A DNA stretch of 64,000 nucleotides from SHAN690 sp040221375 (GTDB taxonomy: Bacteria; Bacteroidota; Bacteroidia; Flavobacteriales_G; Salibacteraceae): contig JAVKEP010000006.1 in NCBI GenBank assembly GCA_040221375.1, positions 3,006 to 67,005 of the forward strand. The letters are read 5' to 3'. The translations under genes were made by a program, and so were the position numbers. The notes under the pieces were generated by a model. The model made no database searches. It was not told where the DNA came from and was given only the letters and a program-made list of their open reading frames with translations. This document shows positions 22,933 to 32,604 of the stretch, piece after piece; the stretch's first letter is position 1; each line of letters opens with the position of its first letter.

Positions 22933-24228
22933 ATGATCGATCGCACCCAATCCAATGACCTTTACGAAGAAGCCTCTCGTTACCTACCAGGAGGTGTCAA
23001 TTCTCCCGTACGCGCTTTCCGTTCTGTCAACGGCTCACCGATCTTCATGGAAAAAGGAAAGGGAAGCCATATTTGGGACGCCGATGGAAACGAGTACATC
23101 GATTTTTGCTGTTCGTGGGGACCCCTCATCCTCGGTCATGCGAATCCCGATGTTTTGAAAAAAGTGAGCTCCGTGATGGCTAATGGCACCTCATTCGGGG
23201 CGCCGAGCCGATACGAAAGTGAACTCGCCAGGATGATCGTAGACAATCATCGTTACCTCGAAAAAATCCGCTTTGTCAATTCTGGAACCGAGGCCACCAT
23301 GAGCGCAATCCGCCTTGCCCGTGGCTATACAGGAAAGAACAAAGTGGTGAAATTCGAGGGGTGTTATCACGGGCACTTAGACAGCCTGATGGTCAAAGCC
23401 GGATCTGGCTTAGCAACCCTTGGAACGAGTACGTCCGCGGGCATTCCTGAATCATACATCCAAGAAACGATCGTTCTCCCTCTCAACGATAAAACGGCAG
23501 TGAATGAGGCCATTCAACAATTTGGAAACGACATTGCTTGCATCGTTATAGAACCAATACCCGCCAACAATGGATTACTCCTGCAGGATAAAGAATTCTT
23601 GCAGTTTTTACGTCAGTGTTGTACCGACGCTGGAATACTCTTGTTTTTTGACGAGGTCATCTCCGGATTTCGAGTTGCTTTTGAAGGGGCCAGCGGCCAC
23701 TATGGAATCAAACCCGACATCCTCGCCTTCGGCAAGATCATCGGTGGTGGTTTTCCTGTTGGCGCTTACGGTGCTTCAGCAGAAATCATGAATCACATCG
23801 CACCCGACGGACCGGTGTATCAAGCTGGCACCCTGAGCGGAAACCCTGTGGCCATGGCTGCCGGAATCGCACAGCTAGAGCATTGCTTGAAGCCCGGCTT
23901 CTATGAGTCGCTCGAAAAAAAGACCAACGGACTCGTACAGCGTGTTCAAGCGCACGCAGATGCCAATGGGTATCCGTTTCACATGTTTCACGTTGGATCG
24001 ATTTTCTGGATGTCATTCAGCAATAAAAACCGCGTGCAACGGGCAGAGGACATCGACCCAAACAGCGGTGAGCGCTTCAAGGTTTTCTTCGATCATTTAC
24101 TCCAAGGTGGAGTATACGTGGGACCATCGAGCTACGAAGTGGGATTTGTCTCAGCCTCTCACACAGAAGAGGACCTGAACCGGGCAGGAAACGTGATGGT
24201 TGCAGCCTTGGATCAGGCCTATGCATGA
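22933..24228 (+). CDS. hemL: Glutamate-1-semialdehyde 2,1-aminomutase
   Basis: The 431-residue PLP enzyme makes 5-aminolevulinate, the C5-pathway entry to heme. Visible marks are YLPGGVNSPVRAF at the N-terminus, NSGTEATMSAIRLARG, EGCYHGHLDS, FDEVISGFRVA and FGKIIGGGFPVGAYG with the PLP lysine at about residue 267. Length is exactly typical. Other heme-linked genes in the window (hemW, cyoE) are not adjacent. The methyltransferase gene overlaps its end by 8 nt. Confidence 0.97.
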   Translation: MIDRTQSNDLYEEASRYLPGGVNSPVRAFRSVNGSPIFMEKGKGSHIWDADGNEYIDFCCSWGPLILGHANPDVLKKVSSVMANGTSFGAPSRYESELARMIVDNHRYLEKIRFVNSGTEATMSAIRLARGYTGKNKVVKFEGCYHGHLDSLMVKAGSGLATLGTSTSAGIPESYIQETIVLPLNDKTAVNEAIQQFGNDIACIVIEPIPANNGLLLQDKEFLQFLRQCCTDAGILLFFDEVISGFRVAFEGASGHYGIKPDILAFGKIIGGGFPVGAYGASAEIMNHIAPDGPVYQAGTLSGNPVAMAAGIAQLEHCLKPGFYESLEKKTNGLVQRVQAHADANGYPFHMFHVGSIFWMSFSNKNRVQRAEDIDPNSGERFKVFFDHLLQGGVYVGPSSYEVGFVSASHTEEDLNRAGNVMVAALDQAYA

Positions 24229-24892
24229 CGTGGGAGACACTTCCAAAATCGCACGCGGATTTGATCAACTAGCGGCCGTTTACGACCCCATCGTCCATCT
24301 CGTCTTCGGATCTTCCATTGCCCTTCTTCAGGAACAGGTCATTCGTTCGCTGCCTCCTTCAAAGCATACATTGATCTTAGGGGGTGGAACCGGTGCCGTT
24401 CTTCGTCAATGTTTGGACCGTTCGCTCGCCCTTGAATACACGTATGCCGAGATTTCGTCTTCAATGATCAGCAAAACAAAAGCGCGTTTAAAAAGGAACG
24501 AACACCAATACATTCATTTTACCTCGGCACCTTTCAGTGGAGTCAATCAAACATTCGACTTGGTTATTTTTCCATTTGTGCTTGACTGTTTGACCACCGC
24601 CGAAGTTAACTCCACCTTGCTTCAGACCAAAACACACTTATCAGCAAACGGTCAAATTGTGTTGTTTGATTTTAACCAAGAACACGGAACTGCCTACAAG
24701 AAAACCGTTTGGAAGGAAGTGTTCATTTGGCTCCTGTATCGATTTTTTCGGGCGTTTACCCATATATCCGCCCATCGGCTCCCGTCGTTTCACTCGATCA
24801 TGGACGACGCAGGCTATACCAAATGCGAAGAGCACTACCGGTACAATGGCTGGGTTCAAGCCACCGTTTGGAAAACAAAAGAGAATGCGTAA
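24221..24892 (+). CDS. Class I SAM-dependent methyltransferase
   Basis: The 223-residue protein has the Rossmann methyltransferase pattern: ARGFDQLAAVYD near the start as in UbiE-like enzymes, motif I as TLILGGGTGAVL, an acidic residue at the end of strand 2 (YAEISSSMI) and FDLVIFPFVLDCL as motif post-I/II. The substrate is unknown. I use ATG 24221, overlapping hemL by 8 nt, rather than a TTG at 24200. The 3' end overlaps the convergent UbiA-like gene by 37 nt. Confidence 0.85.
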   Translation: MHDVGDTSKIARGFDQLAAVYDPIVHLVFGSSIALLQEQVIRSLPPSKHTLILGGGTGAVLRQCLDRSLALEYTYAEISSSMISKTKARLKRNEHQYIHFTSAPFSGVNQTFDLVIFPFVLDCLTTAEVNSTLLQTKTHLSANGQIVLFDFNQEHGTAYKKTVWKEVFIWLLYRFFRAFTHISAHRLPSFHSIMDDAGYTKCEEHYRYNGWVQATVWKTKENA

Positions 24893-25725
24893 CTCAATGC
24901 ATACAACACAATCGCCCCTTCGAATACCATCGTGTATTTCATATCCGCCCACGCCACTCGGAGCCGCCAATAGGCGATGAGCAAGTACAGGAGCATGCAA
25001 GCAGCGGCGACCAAGAACACCGATTCGGCCCCGAATATCACATAGCGCATCACAATGGATCCAACCCACGCAAGGAGCACCCAATACCCGACGATCCGAG
25101 CGTTTTCAAATCCAAAATGGGTGCCCAAGGTTTGAATTCCTGAATCCTTGTCGTTCCGTATGTCACGCATATCGAATGGAAGGGTAACCGCCAAAAGGAA
25201 CAGGAAGCGCTCGACAAAGGCGTGCAAAAACACGGGTTCGAATAAAGAGCGCACCCCCAATTGCTCAAAATGCGGAAAGGCCAACGTGAGGTAGGAAACC
25301 ACTAGGGCAATGATCATCGGTTTGGTCAAAGGGATATCTCGGAATCTTCGCCAGCCCTTTTGGTAAGGGATAATCGGAATGGTGTAGCCAATCGAAACAA
25401 TTCCAGCAGGAACCAGCCATACGATGGTGTCCGCATCGAAATTAGGGAGGATCAACATCAGGATGAAAACCGCGAAACTCATTGCGTACTTCATGGGTAT
25501 CGCATGCGCTAGGACCCATTGGTGACGTTCCGCCAATTGATGCATAGGGATAAAGTCAATTTTGTACAAGCGATGAAATGCATAGAGGACAAAACTTCCG
25601 AGGAACACGCTCACTGGTACATACCAATGGAGGGCTAATTGGTCGAACTGCGCGTAAGAGGAGAGTGACAACCCCGACAGTACAAGGGCGACAAAAAGGT
25701 TGGAATACACGAAGCCTTTCAGCAT
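24856..25725 (-). CDS. UbiA-like prenyltransferase family membrane protein
   Basis: The 289-residue protein has eight or nine transmembrane helices. The second aspartate motif is clear (LPFDMRDIRNDKDSGIQTLGTHFG, as DxxRDxxxD), while the first NDxxD motif is degenerate (YAFHRLYKID), so activity is uncertain. Related proteins are common in Bacteroidota as unannotated UbiA-type proteins. It starts 7 nt after the exported protein gene at 25733-26359, so they likely share a message. Confidence 0.75.
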   Translation of the reverse strand: MLKGFVYSNLFVALVLSGLSLSSYAQFDQLALHWYVPVSVFLGSFVLYAFHRLYKIDFIPMHQLAERHQWVLAHAIPMKYAMSFAVFILMLILPNFDADTIVWLVPAGIVSIGYTIPIIPYQKGWRRFRDIPLTKPMIIALVVSYLTLAFPHFEQLGVRSLFEPVFLHAFVERFLFLLAVTLPFDMRDIRNDKDSGIQTLGTHFGFENARIVGYWVLLAWVGSIVMRYVIFGAESVFLVAAACMLLYLLIAYWRLRVAWADMKYTMVFEGAIVLYALSYAFSFVFQTVA

Positions 25726-25732
25726 CGCGGTA

Positions 25733-26359
25733 TTATTTTTCAGAATCTAAGTACACCTTGAGTGCAAAGCCAGCTGCGGTACCTACCAGTCCAGCGGCGA
25801 GTGACTTGAACAAGCGCTTGTTTCTGGCCACCCTTTCAAAGCCTAGCACGTACGCAGGCTCGGTAATGAGGTCTGACGACTCGATACGGTCCTTTGGAAT
25901 CTTGTATTTGGGTATGCCCGTGGCCGCTAGGTAGGCAAATGGCACCGCGAAAGGTAAAGGTGTCGGCACGAATAAGAAACTCAGTCCAGCAGTCAAAGGC
26001 AACCCCACCAGTATACTCCAATTTCCTTTGTAGTACTTCATGGCATCTTGTTCGCCTTTGATGTAAAACCGCATTTCATCAATACTGAAGTAATTTCCAA
26101 CGGCAGTGTCCATGTAATAGATCACTTTCTCTTCACCTTCTGAACCATTGATCGAAAAAACCCGTTCCAGGTCTAATTTCTTGGCCTTAGCCTTCCCGCT
26201 TTTCTTGACGTGGTCGTAGTACAGGTACAAGCTGTCTTGCCCTGTTACCTTGCCAGTAACCAGTTTCCCAGACATCATCAAAATCTCTTGATCTTCCTGA
26301 GCGAGAAGCCCAAATGAAAAACAGAAAAGAAAAGCGATGGCGGTTCCGGTTCGAATCAT
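25733..26359 (-). CDS. Exported hypothetical protein with a central hydrophobic segment
   Basis: The 208-residue protein has a signal peptide (MIRTGTAIAFLFCFSFGLLAQ), a beta-rich N-terminal part (ILMMSGKLVTGKVTGQDSLYLYYD), and two hydrophobic stretches (about 114-145 and 187-203). This layout is seen in Bacteroidota proteins of unknown function. A TAATTTTG element lies 13 nt before the ATG (26373-26380, minus strand). It precedes the UbiA-like gene. Confidence 0.75.
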   Translation of the reverse strand: MIRTGTAIAFLFCFSFGLLAQEDQEILMMSGKLVTGKVTGQDSLYLYYDHVKKSGKAKAKKLDLERVFSINGSEGEEKVIYYMDTAVGNYFSIDEMRFYIKGEQDAMKYYKGNWSILVGLPLTAGLSFLFVPTPLPFAVPFAYLAATGIPKYKIPKDRIESSDLITEPAYVLGFERVARNKRLFKSLAAGLVGTAAGFALKVYLDSEK

Positions 26360-26372
26360 AATGCAAACATGA

Positions 26373-26380
26373 CAAAATTA
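26373..26380 (-). promoter_or_regulatory. -7 promoter element of the 26359 gene
   Basis: TAATTTTG on the minus strand, a perfect TAnnTTTG, 13 nt before the ATG. Confidence 0.45.
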
Positions 26381-26449
26381 AACCTTAGTCCGTCGATACG
26401 AAGCCCTCGAATACCTGATTTAGAATGCGTAAAAGAATCAGCTGCAAAG

Positions 26450-26457
26450 TATATTTG
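26450..26457 (+). promoter_or_regulatory. -7 promoter element of gcvP
   Basis: TATATTTG, perfect TAnnTTTG, 21 nt before the chosen ATG at 26479. It lies inside the longer open frame and argues against the upstream start at 26425. Confidence 0.55.
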
Positions 26458-26478
26458 CAGCCCTTTTACAGCATTGAT

Positions 26479-29373
26479 ATGACCAGACACGATTCGTTCC
26501 AATTACGCCACATCGGCCCAAGACGCGAAGAGATTCAGAGTATGCTTGACGCCATCGGAGTATCCTCCATTGATCAGCTGATCGATGAAACCGTTCCGCG
26601 CTCCATTCGACTGAAGAACCCGCTCAATCTAGATGAAGGCATCACCGAGCACGAATTTTTAGAGCACACCAAGCAACTGGGAAGCTTGAACAAGCTCAAT
26701 CGCAACTTTATCGGCCAAGGTTATTACGGCACGATCACACCGTCGGTCATCAAGCGTAACATCCTCGAAAATCCAGGATGGTATACGGCCTACACTCCCT
26801 ATCAAGCTGAAATTTCTCAAGGTCGCCTTGAAGGCTTATTGAACTTTCAAACGGTAGTTTCTGACCTCACCGGTCTGGAGATAGCCAATGCCAGTTTGTT
26901 GGACGAAGGCACGGCGGCCGCAGAGGCGGTCTTGATGCTTTTTCATTCGAGAAGTCGAGATCAAATCAAGGGCGGAGTAAATAAATTCTTCATCGATGAA
27001 ATGTGCTTCGGACAAACAATCGAGGTAGTTAAATCGAAATCCGAAGCGGCCGGCGTTGAAATTGTAGTTGGCAGCGTAGACAAGGTCAAGCTAAACGCTT
27101 CCTTCTTTGGTATGCTTTTACAGTCACCTAACAAAGAGGGCCTAATCAGCGACTATTCCCCCATCATGACTTCGGCAGAGGAGTTGGGCGTTAAGACGGT
27201 GGTTGCCTCGGATCTGTTGGCCCTCTGTTTAATGCGTCCCCCGGGTGAATGGGGAGCGGACGTAGTGGTTGGAAGCACCCAACGCTTTGGTGTCCCAATG
27301 GGTTTTGGCGGTCCACACGCAGGATTTTTCGCCACGCGAGATGAGTACAAACGAAACATCCCAGGCCGCATCATCGGCGTGTCCATTGACCGCGACAATA
27401 AACCTGCCTTACGCATGGCTTTGCAAACCCGTGAACAACACATTCGGCGCGACAAGGCAACGAGTAACATATGTACGGCGCAAGCTTTGCTGGCCATCAT
27501 GGCTTCGATGTACGCCGTCTATCACGGACCCATTCGTTTAAAGGCCATCGCAGAAGAAACCGCACAAAAGGCGAAACGACTGGCTGGGTCGCTAAAAAAT
27601 TTGGGAGTAAAAGTCGTACACGACGCGTACTTCGACACCCTGTGCCTAGAAGTAAAAGATGCCGAAGAAGTAAAGAAAATTGCGCTGCGGCACGACACCA
27701 ACTTCTTCTACCACGAAAACGGTCACATCTCGATAAGCATTGACGAAACCACCCACCTGAGGGATCTGCAAGCGGTAGTCGACATTTTTGGGGCGCTCAC
27801 TAAAAAAGATGACGCATCCTTGATCAAGGAGAGCGGCGAAGTGTCGATACCGATTCACCTTCAGCGATCATCTCCGTTCTTAGAACATCCGATCTTCAAT
27901 GCGTTTCAGAGCGAAACGGACATGATGCGCTACATCAAGCAATTGGAGAACAAAGACATTTCTCTTACCCGGAGCATGATATCACTAGGAAGCTGTACGA
28001 TGAAGCTCAACGCCGCTTCTGAACTCTTCCCAATCTCTGATCCTCAATTTGCTAATCTCCACCCTTTCGTTCCGGCGGATCAAGCCCAAGGATACGTGAA
28101 GATGGTAGATGAATTGAACAAAGACCTAAGCGAAATCACCGGGTTTGACAGCGTCTCCTTCCAACCCAATTCAGGTGCCCAGGGAGAGTACGCCGGTTTA
28201 ATGGTGATCCGCGCATACCATGCGGCAAATGGGGAACCGAACCGTACCAAGGTACTCATCCCTTCCTCAGCACATGGCACCAATCCGGCGTCGGCTGTAG
28301 TAGCAGGCTTGGAAGTTGTGGTAGTAAAATGCGACGATGAAGGCAACATCGATCTCGACGACCTAAAAACCAAGGCCGAAAAGCATTCGAATGAGTTGTG
28401 TGCGCTTATGGTTACTTATCCTTCCACCCACGGCGTATTTGAAGAAGCCATCATTGAAATCACAGACCTCATCCACCAGCACGGCGGCCAGGTGTACATG
28501 GATGGAGCAAACATGAACGCACAAGTAGGATTGACCAATCCAGGCTTGATCGGAGCTGACGTTTGCCACCTCAACCTACACAAGACATTTGCCATTCCGC
28601 ACGGGGGCGGAGGACCGGGAGTAGGGCCGATCGGTGTTGCAAAACATTTGACGCCATTCCTCCCTACCCACCCCTATCACAAGACTGGAGGAGAACAAGG
28701 AATCGGTCCAGTATCGAGTGCGCCCTATGGCAGTGCATTGATCTTGTTGATTTCATACGGCTACGTGAAGATGCTCGGCGCTGAAGGCGTTACCAACGCG
28801 ACCAAATTTGCCATACTCAATGCGAATTATTTGAAAGCCAGGCTCCAAGAAGATTACCCCGTATTGTATCAAGGATCCAATGGCCGCGTTGCCCACGAAA
28901 TGATTCTTGACTGCCGCCCATTCAAGCGAACAGCCCAGATCGAGGTCACAGACATCGCCAAGCGACTGATCGACTACGGCTACCACGCGCCGACGGTATC
29001 GTTTCCAGTAGCAGGCACGATCATGGTAGAACCCACCGAAAGTGAATCAAAAAAAGAACTCGATCGATTCGCGGATGCGCTCATTGAAATCCGGAACGAA
29101 ATTACTTCCATCGAAAGCGGTGAATCATTAGCCGAAACCAGCGTCTTGAGAAATGCACCTCACACGTCTGAGGTGCTTACCTCGGATGAATGGCCATTTA
29201 CCTACACGCGACGCAAGGCGGCTTATCCACTGAGTTGGATTGCCGAAAACAAATACTGGGCGCCCGTGTCTCGCATCTACGATGCCCATGGTGATCGTAA
29301 CCTGATTTGTACGTGCCCACCGTTGGAAGATTACGAGCAGCATCCGGCGATGACATTGGAAGAAGACGAGTAG
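26479..29373 (+). CDS. gcvP: Glycine dehydrogenase (decarboxylating), glycine cleavage P-protein
   Basis: The 964-residue PLP enzyme decarboxylates glycine and passes the aminomethyl group to the H-protein lipoyl arm. The N-terminus DSFQLRHIGPRREEI is typical, as are NFIGQGYYGTITPSVI, YQAEISQGRLE and the PLP site HLNLHKTFAIPHGGGGPG with the lysine near residue 701. It is the single-chain form. gcvT and gcvH are not next to it. I choose ATG 26479 because a promoter covers the start of the longer frame (26425). Confidence 0.97.
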   Translation: MTRHDSFQLRHIGPRREEIQSMLDAIGVSSIDQLIDETVPRSIRLKNPLNLDEGITEHEFLEHTKQLGSLNKLNRNFIGQGYYGTITPSVIKRNILENPGWYTAYTPYQAEISQGRLEGLLNFQTVVSDLTGLEIANASLLDEGTAAAEAVLMLFHSRSRDQIKGGVNKFFIDEMCFGQTIEVVKSKSEAAGVEIVVGSVDKVKLNASFFGMLLQSPNKEGLISDYSPIMTSAEELGVKTVVASDLLALCLMRPPGEWGADVVVGSTQRFGVPMGFGGPHAGFFATRDEYKRNIPGRIIGVSIDRDNKPALRMALQTREQHIRRDKATSNICTAQALLAIMASMYAVYHGPIRLKAIAEETAQKAKRLAGSLKNLGVKVVHDAYFDTLCLEVKDAEEVKKIALRHDTNFFYHENGHISISIDETTHLRDLQAVVDIFGALTKKDDASLIKESGEVSIPIHLQRSSPFLEHPIFNAFQSETDMMRYIKQLENKDISLTRSMISLGSCTMKLNAASELFPISDPQFANLHPFVPADQAQGYVKMVDELNKDLSEITGFDSVSFQPNSGAQGEYAGLMVIRAYHAANGEPNRTKVLIPSSAHGTNPASAVVAGLEVVVVKCDDEGNIDLDDLKTKAEKHSNELCALMVTYPSTHGVFEEAIIEITDLIHQHGGQVYMDGANMNAQVGLTNPGLIGADVCHLNLHKTFAIPHGGGGPGVGPIGVAKHLTPFLPTHPYHKTGGEQGIGPVSSAPYGSALILLISYGYVKMLGAEGVTNATKFAILNANYLKARLQEDYPVLYQGSNGRVAHEMILDCRPFKRTAQIEVTDIAKRLIDYGYHAPTVSFPVAGTIMVEPTESESKKELDRFADALIEIRNEITSIESGESLAETSVLRNAPHTSEVLTSDEWPFTYTRRKAAYPLSWIAENKYWAPVSRIYDAHGDRNLICTCPPLEDYEQHPAMTLEEDE

Positions 29374-29397
29374 ATAATTTTACGTACTCATCTTCGT

Positions 29398-29405
29398 TAC
29401 TTTTG
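29398..29405 (+). promoter_or_regulatory. -7 promoter element of the SprB-repeat protein gene
   Basis: TACTTTTG, perfect TAnnTTTG, 14 nt before the ATG at 29420; TTTT lies about 20 nt upstream. Confidence 0.5.
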
Positions 29406-29419
29406 GTCATCGCCCGCGT

Positions 29420-32400
29420 ATGAAGCATAGCCTACTTTCATTTTTTTTAGCTTGGAGCATTTCTGGCTACGCCCAGAGGGTAGAGTTGAGTCGTCCAGCT
29501 CAGGAAATGCACGATCGATTCGACGAAGCGTTGCCTGAAGGGGTCTTGTTCTACGAGGGTTTTGAAAACGCCTCCTTTCCCAACCTGCCTGCTGGCTGGA
29601 GCACATTTGGCTTGGCCTCAGAAGCGTTCAAAACCGGCACGTCGGGAAACGCTCCCGGCCAATCCAATGCCAACGGATTTTGGAAGGTTCCACTGCACGG
29701 CATATTCGCCTTGACCAACGACGACGTTTGCAACTGCGACAAATCGCAAGACCGACTTCGTTCGCGTTCTTTCAATCTGGTAGGACTTGAAGACATCCAC
29801 CTCCAGTTCAGCGCGTATCAAGACGGAAGCGCAGGCCAAGTGGCAACGGTCGAGGTTCGGTCTGGCACATTGCCTTGGACCAGCATTTATACCATCTCGG
29901 CGGCAACGACGTGGAAGGTACACCAAGTAACGATTCCAAATCAATTCCTATCAGAGGGCTTCGCATTTCGCTTTAGGTACAACGACAACGGATTATATGC
30001 ATCTGGGCTGGCTCTTGACGACATTTATCTCTACGAGGACAACTTGGCTCGTTTTTCCCTCGAAACTTTTTTCACAATCGATGGTATCCTATTGGGTTCG
30101 GGTCAATTGTATCACAGCATTCCCCTCCGACAAGCCCGTGCAGCGCAACTGCTTTTCGGTGCGCAGATTTCGAATGATACCGACTTCAGGAAAAACGCTC
30201 GGCTTGCGGTATCTGTAGAAGGGCCAGTTGAATTTGCTGATACAACCCACAGTTGGCACATCAAGCCCAATGAATCTCGCATCATTGGAACCGACGAAAA
30301 CGTTCAATTTTCTCCTCATCTATCCGGAAACTACCAATTGAACGCAACGCTGCTTACGGATTCAGGGGATGCGGATTTGTTGGATAACTCCTATGCATTG
30401 AACTTCAATGTAGTCGACAGCATCTACCAGCGAATCCCTATTCCACAGGCAAACTCAGCGGGGATTTGGTTAGAAAATACCGGAGATCGATACGGGAGCG
30501 TCTTTCAACTTTTCAAAGGGGATTCACTCATGGCTGTCTACATCAGGATACACCCTTCCACTCAGGCCGGTGCGCGCTTTCGTGTCAAGGTATTCAATTA
30601 CGACACCCTCACCTCTTCGAGTTTCAGTTCCCCGCCGGTATCTGTGGCCACCAGTGACATCGGAACGTCCATGCGCATTCCTATGAACGTACACTTGAGT
30701 CGCGGTAAACAATTGCTCGCCATAGAAAAGGAAGCCGGCGTCGAGCGACTCGTGATTGGAGCCGACCCGACCATACAAGCGGCGGATGGCAATGCGTTGG
30801 TAAGAAAGGCGGGGCAAGCATGGAAGTCCTTTTCCTATTTCCCACTAACCTCCCTCGTGTTTCCTCCGATTGACTCAACCTGCTCAGGCTACATCACACA
30901 CGCCATTACAGACGAAAGTTGCGTTGGCATTGAAGACGGCGAAATTTCTACCGAAGTATTTGATGCGAACATCCCTTTCACCTTCAATTGGTCAAACGGC
31001 GCAGGAAACGTGAGTTCCATCGACGCACTCGCCCCTGGCTTCTATGATCTTTTTGTGATTGACGCCCAAAATTGCATTTATGAGAAGAACTTCGAAGTAC
31101 GCGCCGCTGATACAATCATGTTCGACCCTATTCTTGTCCCTGATTCATGCGCGCGACTCACTGGTGCAGTAGATTTAAATATTTCGGGTGGAGACCGCCC
31201 CTTTTCGATCACCTGGAACGGAATTCCGGGGTCAGAGCATGAGTCATCGCTCGCCAAAGGTGTTTACAACATTCAACTCAGCGATGAAAATGGCTGCCTC
31301 AGCGCAACCTCCATCGACCTCGATGGGAGCGATGAAATAGGTGTTATTTTCCTCGTAACTGATGCCAATTGTTTGGACGCAAACGGATCCATCGGAGTTA
31401 CGCCATTTGGCACCCCTCCTTTTAGCTATATATGGTCCAATGGTGATTCTACGCAAGCCATGGACAGCCTATACTCAGGGATCTATTCGATTACGCTTAC
31501 GGATTCCTTAGGGTGTACAACCCAGGCCAAGGCCGCAGTAAACGATGCCAATGCCCCAACGACTTCGGTTCAAAGCATCAGCCACATCCTTTGCTACGGT
31601 TCAGACGATGGGTCCATAGATCTGGTGACCGGCGGAGGAAACCCTCCTTATCAATACGAGTGGAGCAATGGCGACTCGACGGATAACCTCTCTCAACTCT
31701 CACCGGGTGAGTATTTGTTGACCGTAACGGATACATCGGGCTGCAAGTCCTTCCGGATCGTTGAAATACAAAACCAGGCAATACCTTTATTGGTCGACTT
31801 CAATGCACGGGGAAACTACTGTTATGGCGACAGTGCTGGCATCGTAGAAACGATCATCAACGGCGGAGCGACGCCTTATTCGATGCTCTGGTCCAATGGC
31901 TCGACTTCCATGCAGCTCACTTCGGTGCGCAGCGGCACGCACTCTTTTACCCTTACAGATGCGAACTCTTGCATTGTAGAAGACAGTATTCACGTGAGCG
32001 AAGGGACTTTCTTTGCAATTCAAGTAGACTCTGTCTTTAGAGATACCAATCAAAATTTTGTCGATGAAAACAGCGTATTCATTCATGCGCTAGGCGGCGT
32101 GCCTCCTATCGAGTTTCTGTGGAATGACAGCATCTTGACCAAAGACTTGAACAACGTTCCACTTGGGCAATATACCTTGGTGGCCACAGACCAGTTGGGC
32201 TGTAGTGTCCAATTGGAATACTTGCTCGAAAACGGGCCCATTGGTGAACATGATCGCCCCGATGAATCGGCGATTCTCGTTTACCCGAATCCGCTAGGAA
32301 TTGACCGGATTCTAAATTATGAGATCCCTTCACCTGCAACGCACATTTGTGTTCGTAGTCCGAGGGGTGAAGTCGTTTACGAGCGTTCGCTTCCCCACGC

Positions 32401-32506
32401 TTTAAAGGGCTCCGTACAATTCGGTCCGATTCCGAGTGGTATTTATTTCATAGAATTATCGGGCTCCAACGCACTGTTTACGCAAAGAATCTGTGTTTTG
32501 CGTTAA
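29420..32506 (+). CDS. Large secreted protein with SprB repeats and T9SS sorting domain
   Basis: The 1028-residue protein has a signal peptide (MKHSLLSFFLAWSISGYAQ), a jelly-roll-like choice-of-anchor/MAM-type module (about 40-215; EGFENASFPNLPAGW to LDDIYLYED), a middle region, then six consecutive SprB-type repeats (about 490-930), each with an FxWSNG or similar core and a GxYxLxVTDxxGC end. The last 80 residues (VYPNPLGIDRILN onward) form a T9SS type A sorting domain. SprB repeats occur in the mobile gliding adhesin SprB and other surface proteins. A surface adhesin role is likely; no enzyme domain is seen. Confidence 0.9.
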   Translation: MKHSLLSFFLAWSISGYAQRVELSRPAQEMHDRFDEALPEGVLFYEGFENASFPNLPAGWSTFGLASEAFKTGTSGNAPGQSNANGFWKVPLHGIFALTNDDVCNCDKSQDRLRSRSFNLVGLEDIHLQFSAYQDGSAGQVATVEVRSGTLPWTSIYTISAATTWKVHQVTIPNQFLSEGFAFRFRYNDNGLYASGLALDDIYLYEDNLARFSLETFFTIDGILLGSGQLYHSIPLRQARAAQLLFGAQISNDTDFRKNARLAVSVEGPVEFADTTHSWHIKPNESRIIGTDENVQFSPHLSGNYQLNATLLTDSGDADLLDNSYALNFNVVDSIYQRIPIPQANSAGIWLENTGDRYGSVFQLFKGDSLMAVYIRIHPSTQAGARFRVKVFNYDTLTSSSFSSPPVSVATSDIGTSMRIPMNVHLSRGKQLLAIEKEAGVERLVIGADPTIQAADGNALVRKAGQAWKSFSYFPLTSLVFPPIDSTCSGYITHAITDESCVGIEDGEISTEVFDANIPFTFNWSNGAGNVSSIDALAPGFYDLFVIDAQNCIYEKNFEVRAADTIMFDPILVPDSCARLTGAVDLNISGGDRPFSITWNGIPGSEHESSLAKGVYNIQLSDENGCLSATSIDLDGSDEIGVIFLVTDANCLDANGSIGVTPFGTPPFSYIWSNGDSTQAMDSLYSGIYSITLTDSLGCTTQAKAAVNDANAPTTSVQSISHILCYGSDDGSIDLVTGGGNPPYQYEWSNGDSTDNLSQLSPGEYLLTVTDTSGCKSFRIVEIQNQAIPLLVDFNARGNYCYGDSAGIVETIINGGATPYSMLWSNGSTSMQLTSVRSGTHSFTLTDANSCIVEDSIHVSEGTFFAIQVDSVFRDTNQNFVDENSVFIHALGGVPPIEFLWNDSILTKDLNNVPLGQYTLVATDQLGCSVQLEYLLENGPIGEHDRPDESAILVYPNPLGIDRILNYEIPSPATHICVRSPRGEVVYERSLPHALKGSVQFGPIPSGIYFIELSGSNALFTQRICVLR

Positions 32507-32525
32507 GAAAGACAAACGCATGTAT

Positions 32526-32533
32526 TAATTTTG
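32526..32533 (+). promoter_or_regulatory. -7 promoter element of the T9SS protein gene at 32605
   Basis: TAATTTTG, perfect TAnnTTTG, with TTTTG 25 nt upstream. The leader to the ATG is about 70 nt and ends in an A-rich stretch before the start (CTTAAAAAATG), a common feature of strongly translated Bacteroidota genes. Confidence 0.5.
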
Positions 32534-32604
32534 GAGTCTTATGGGTGAGCCGAAACCTTTGTTGAGGTGAAGGCCGATCAAATTCGAACATTAAATCTTA
32601 AAAA

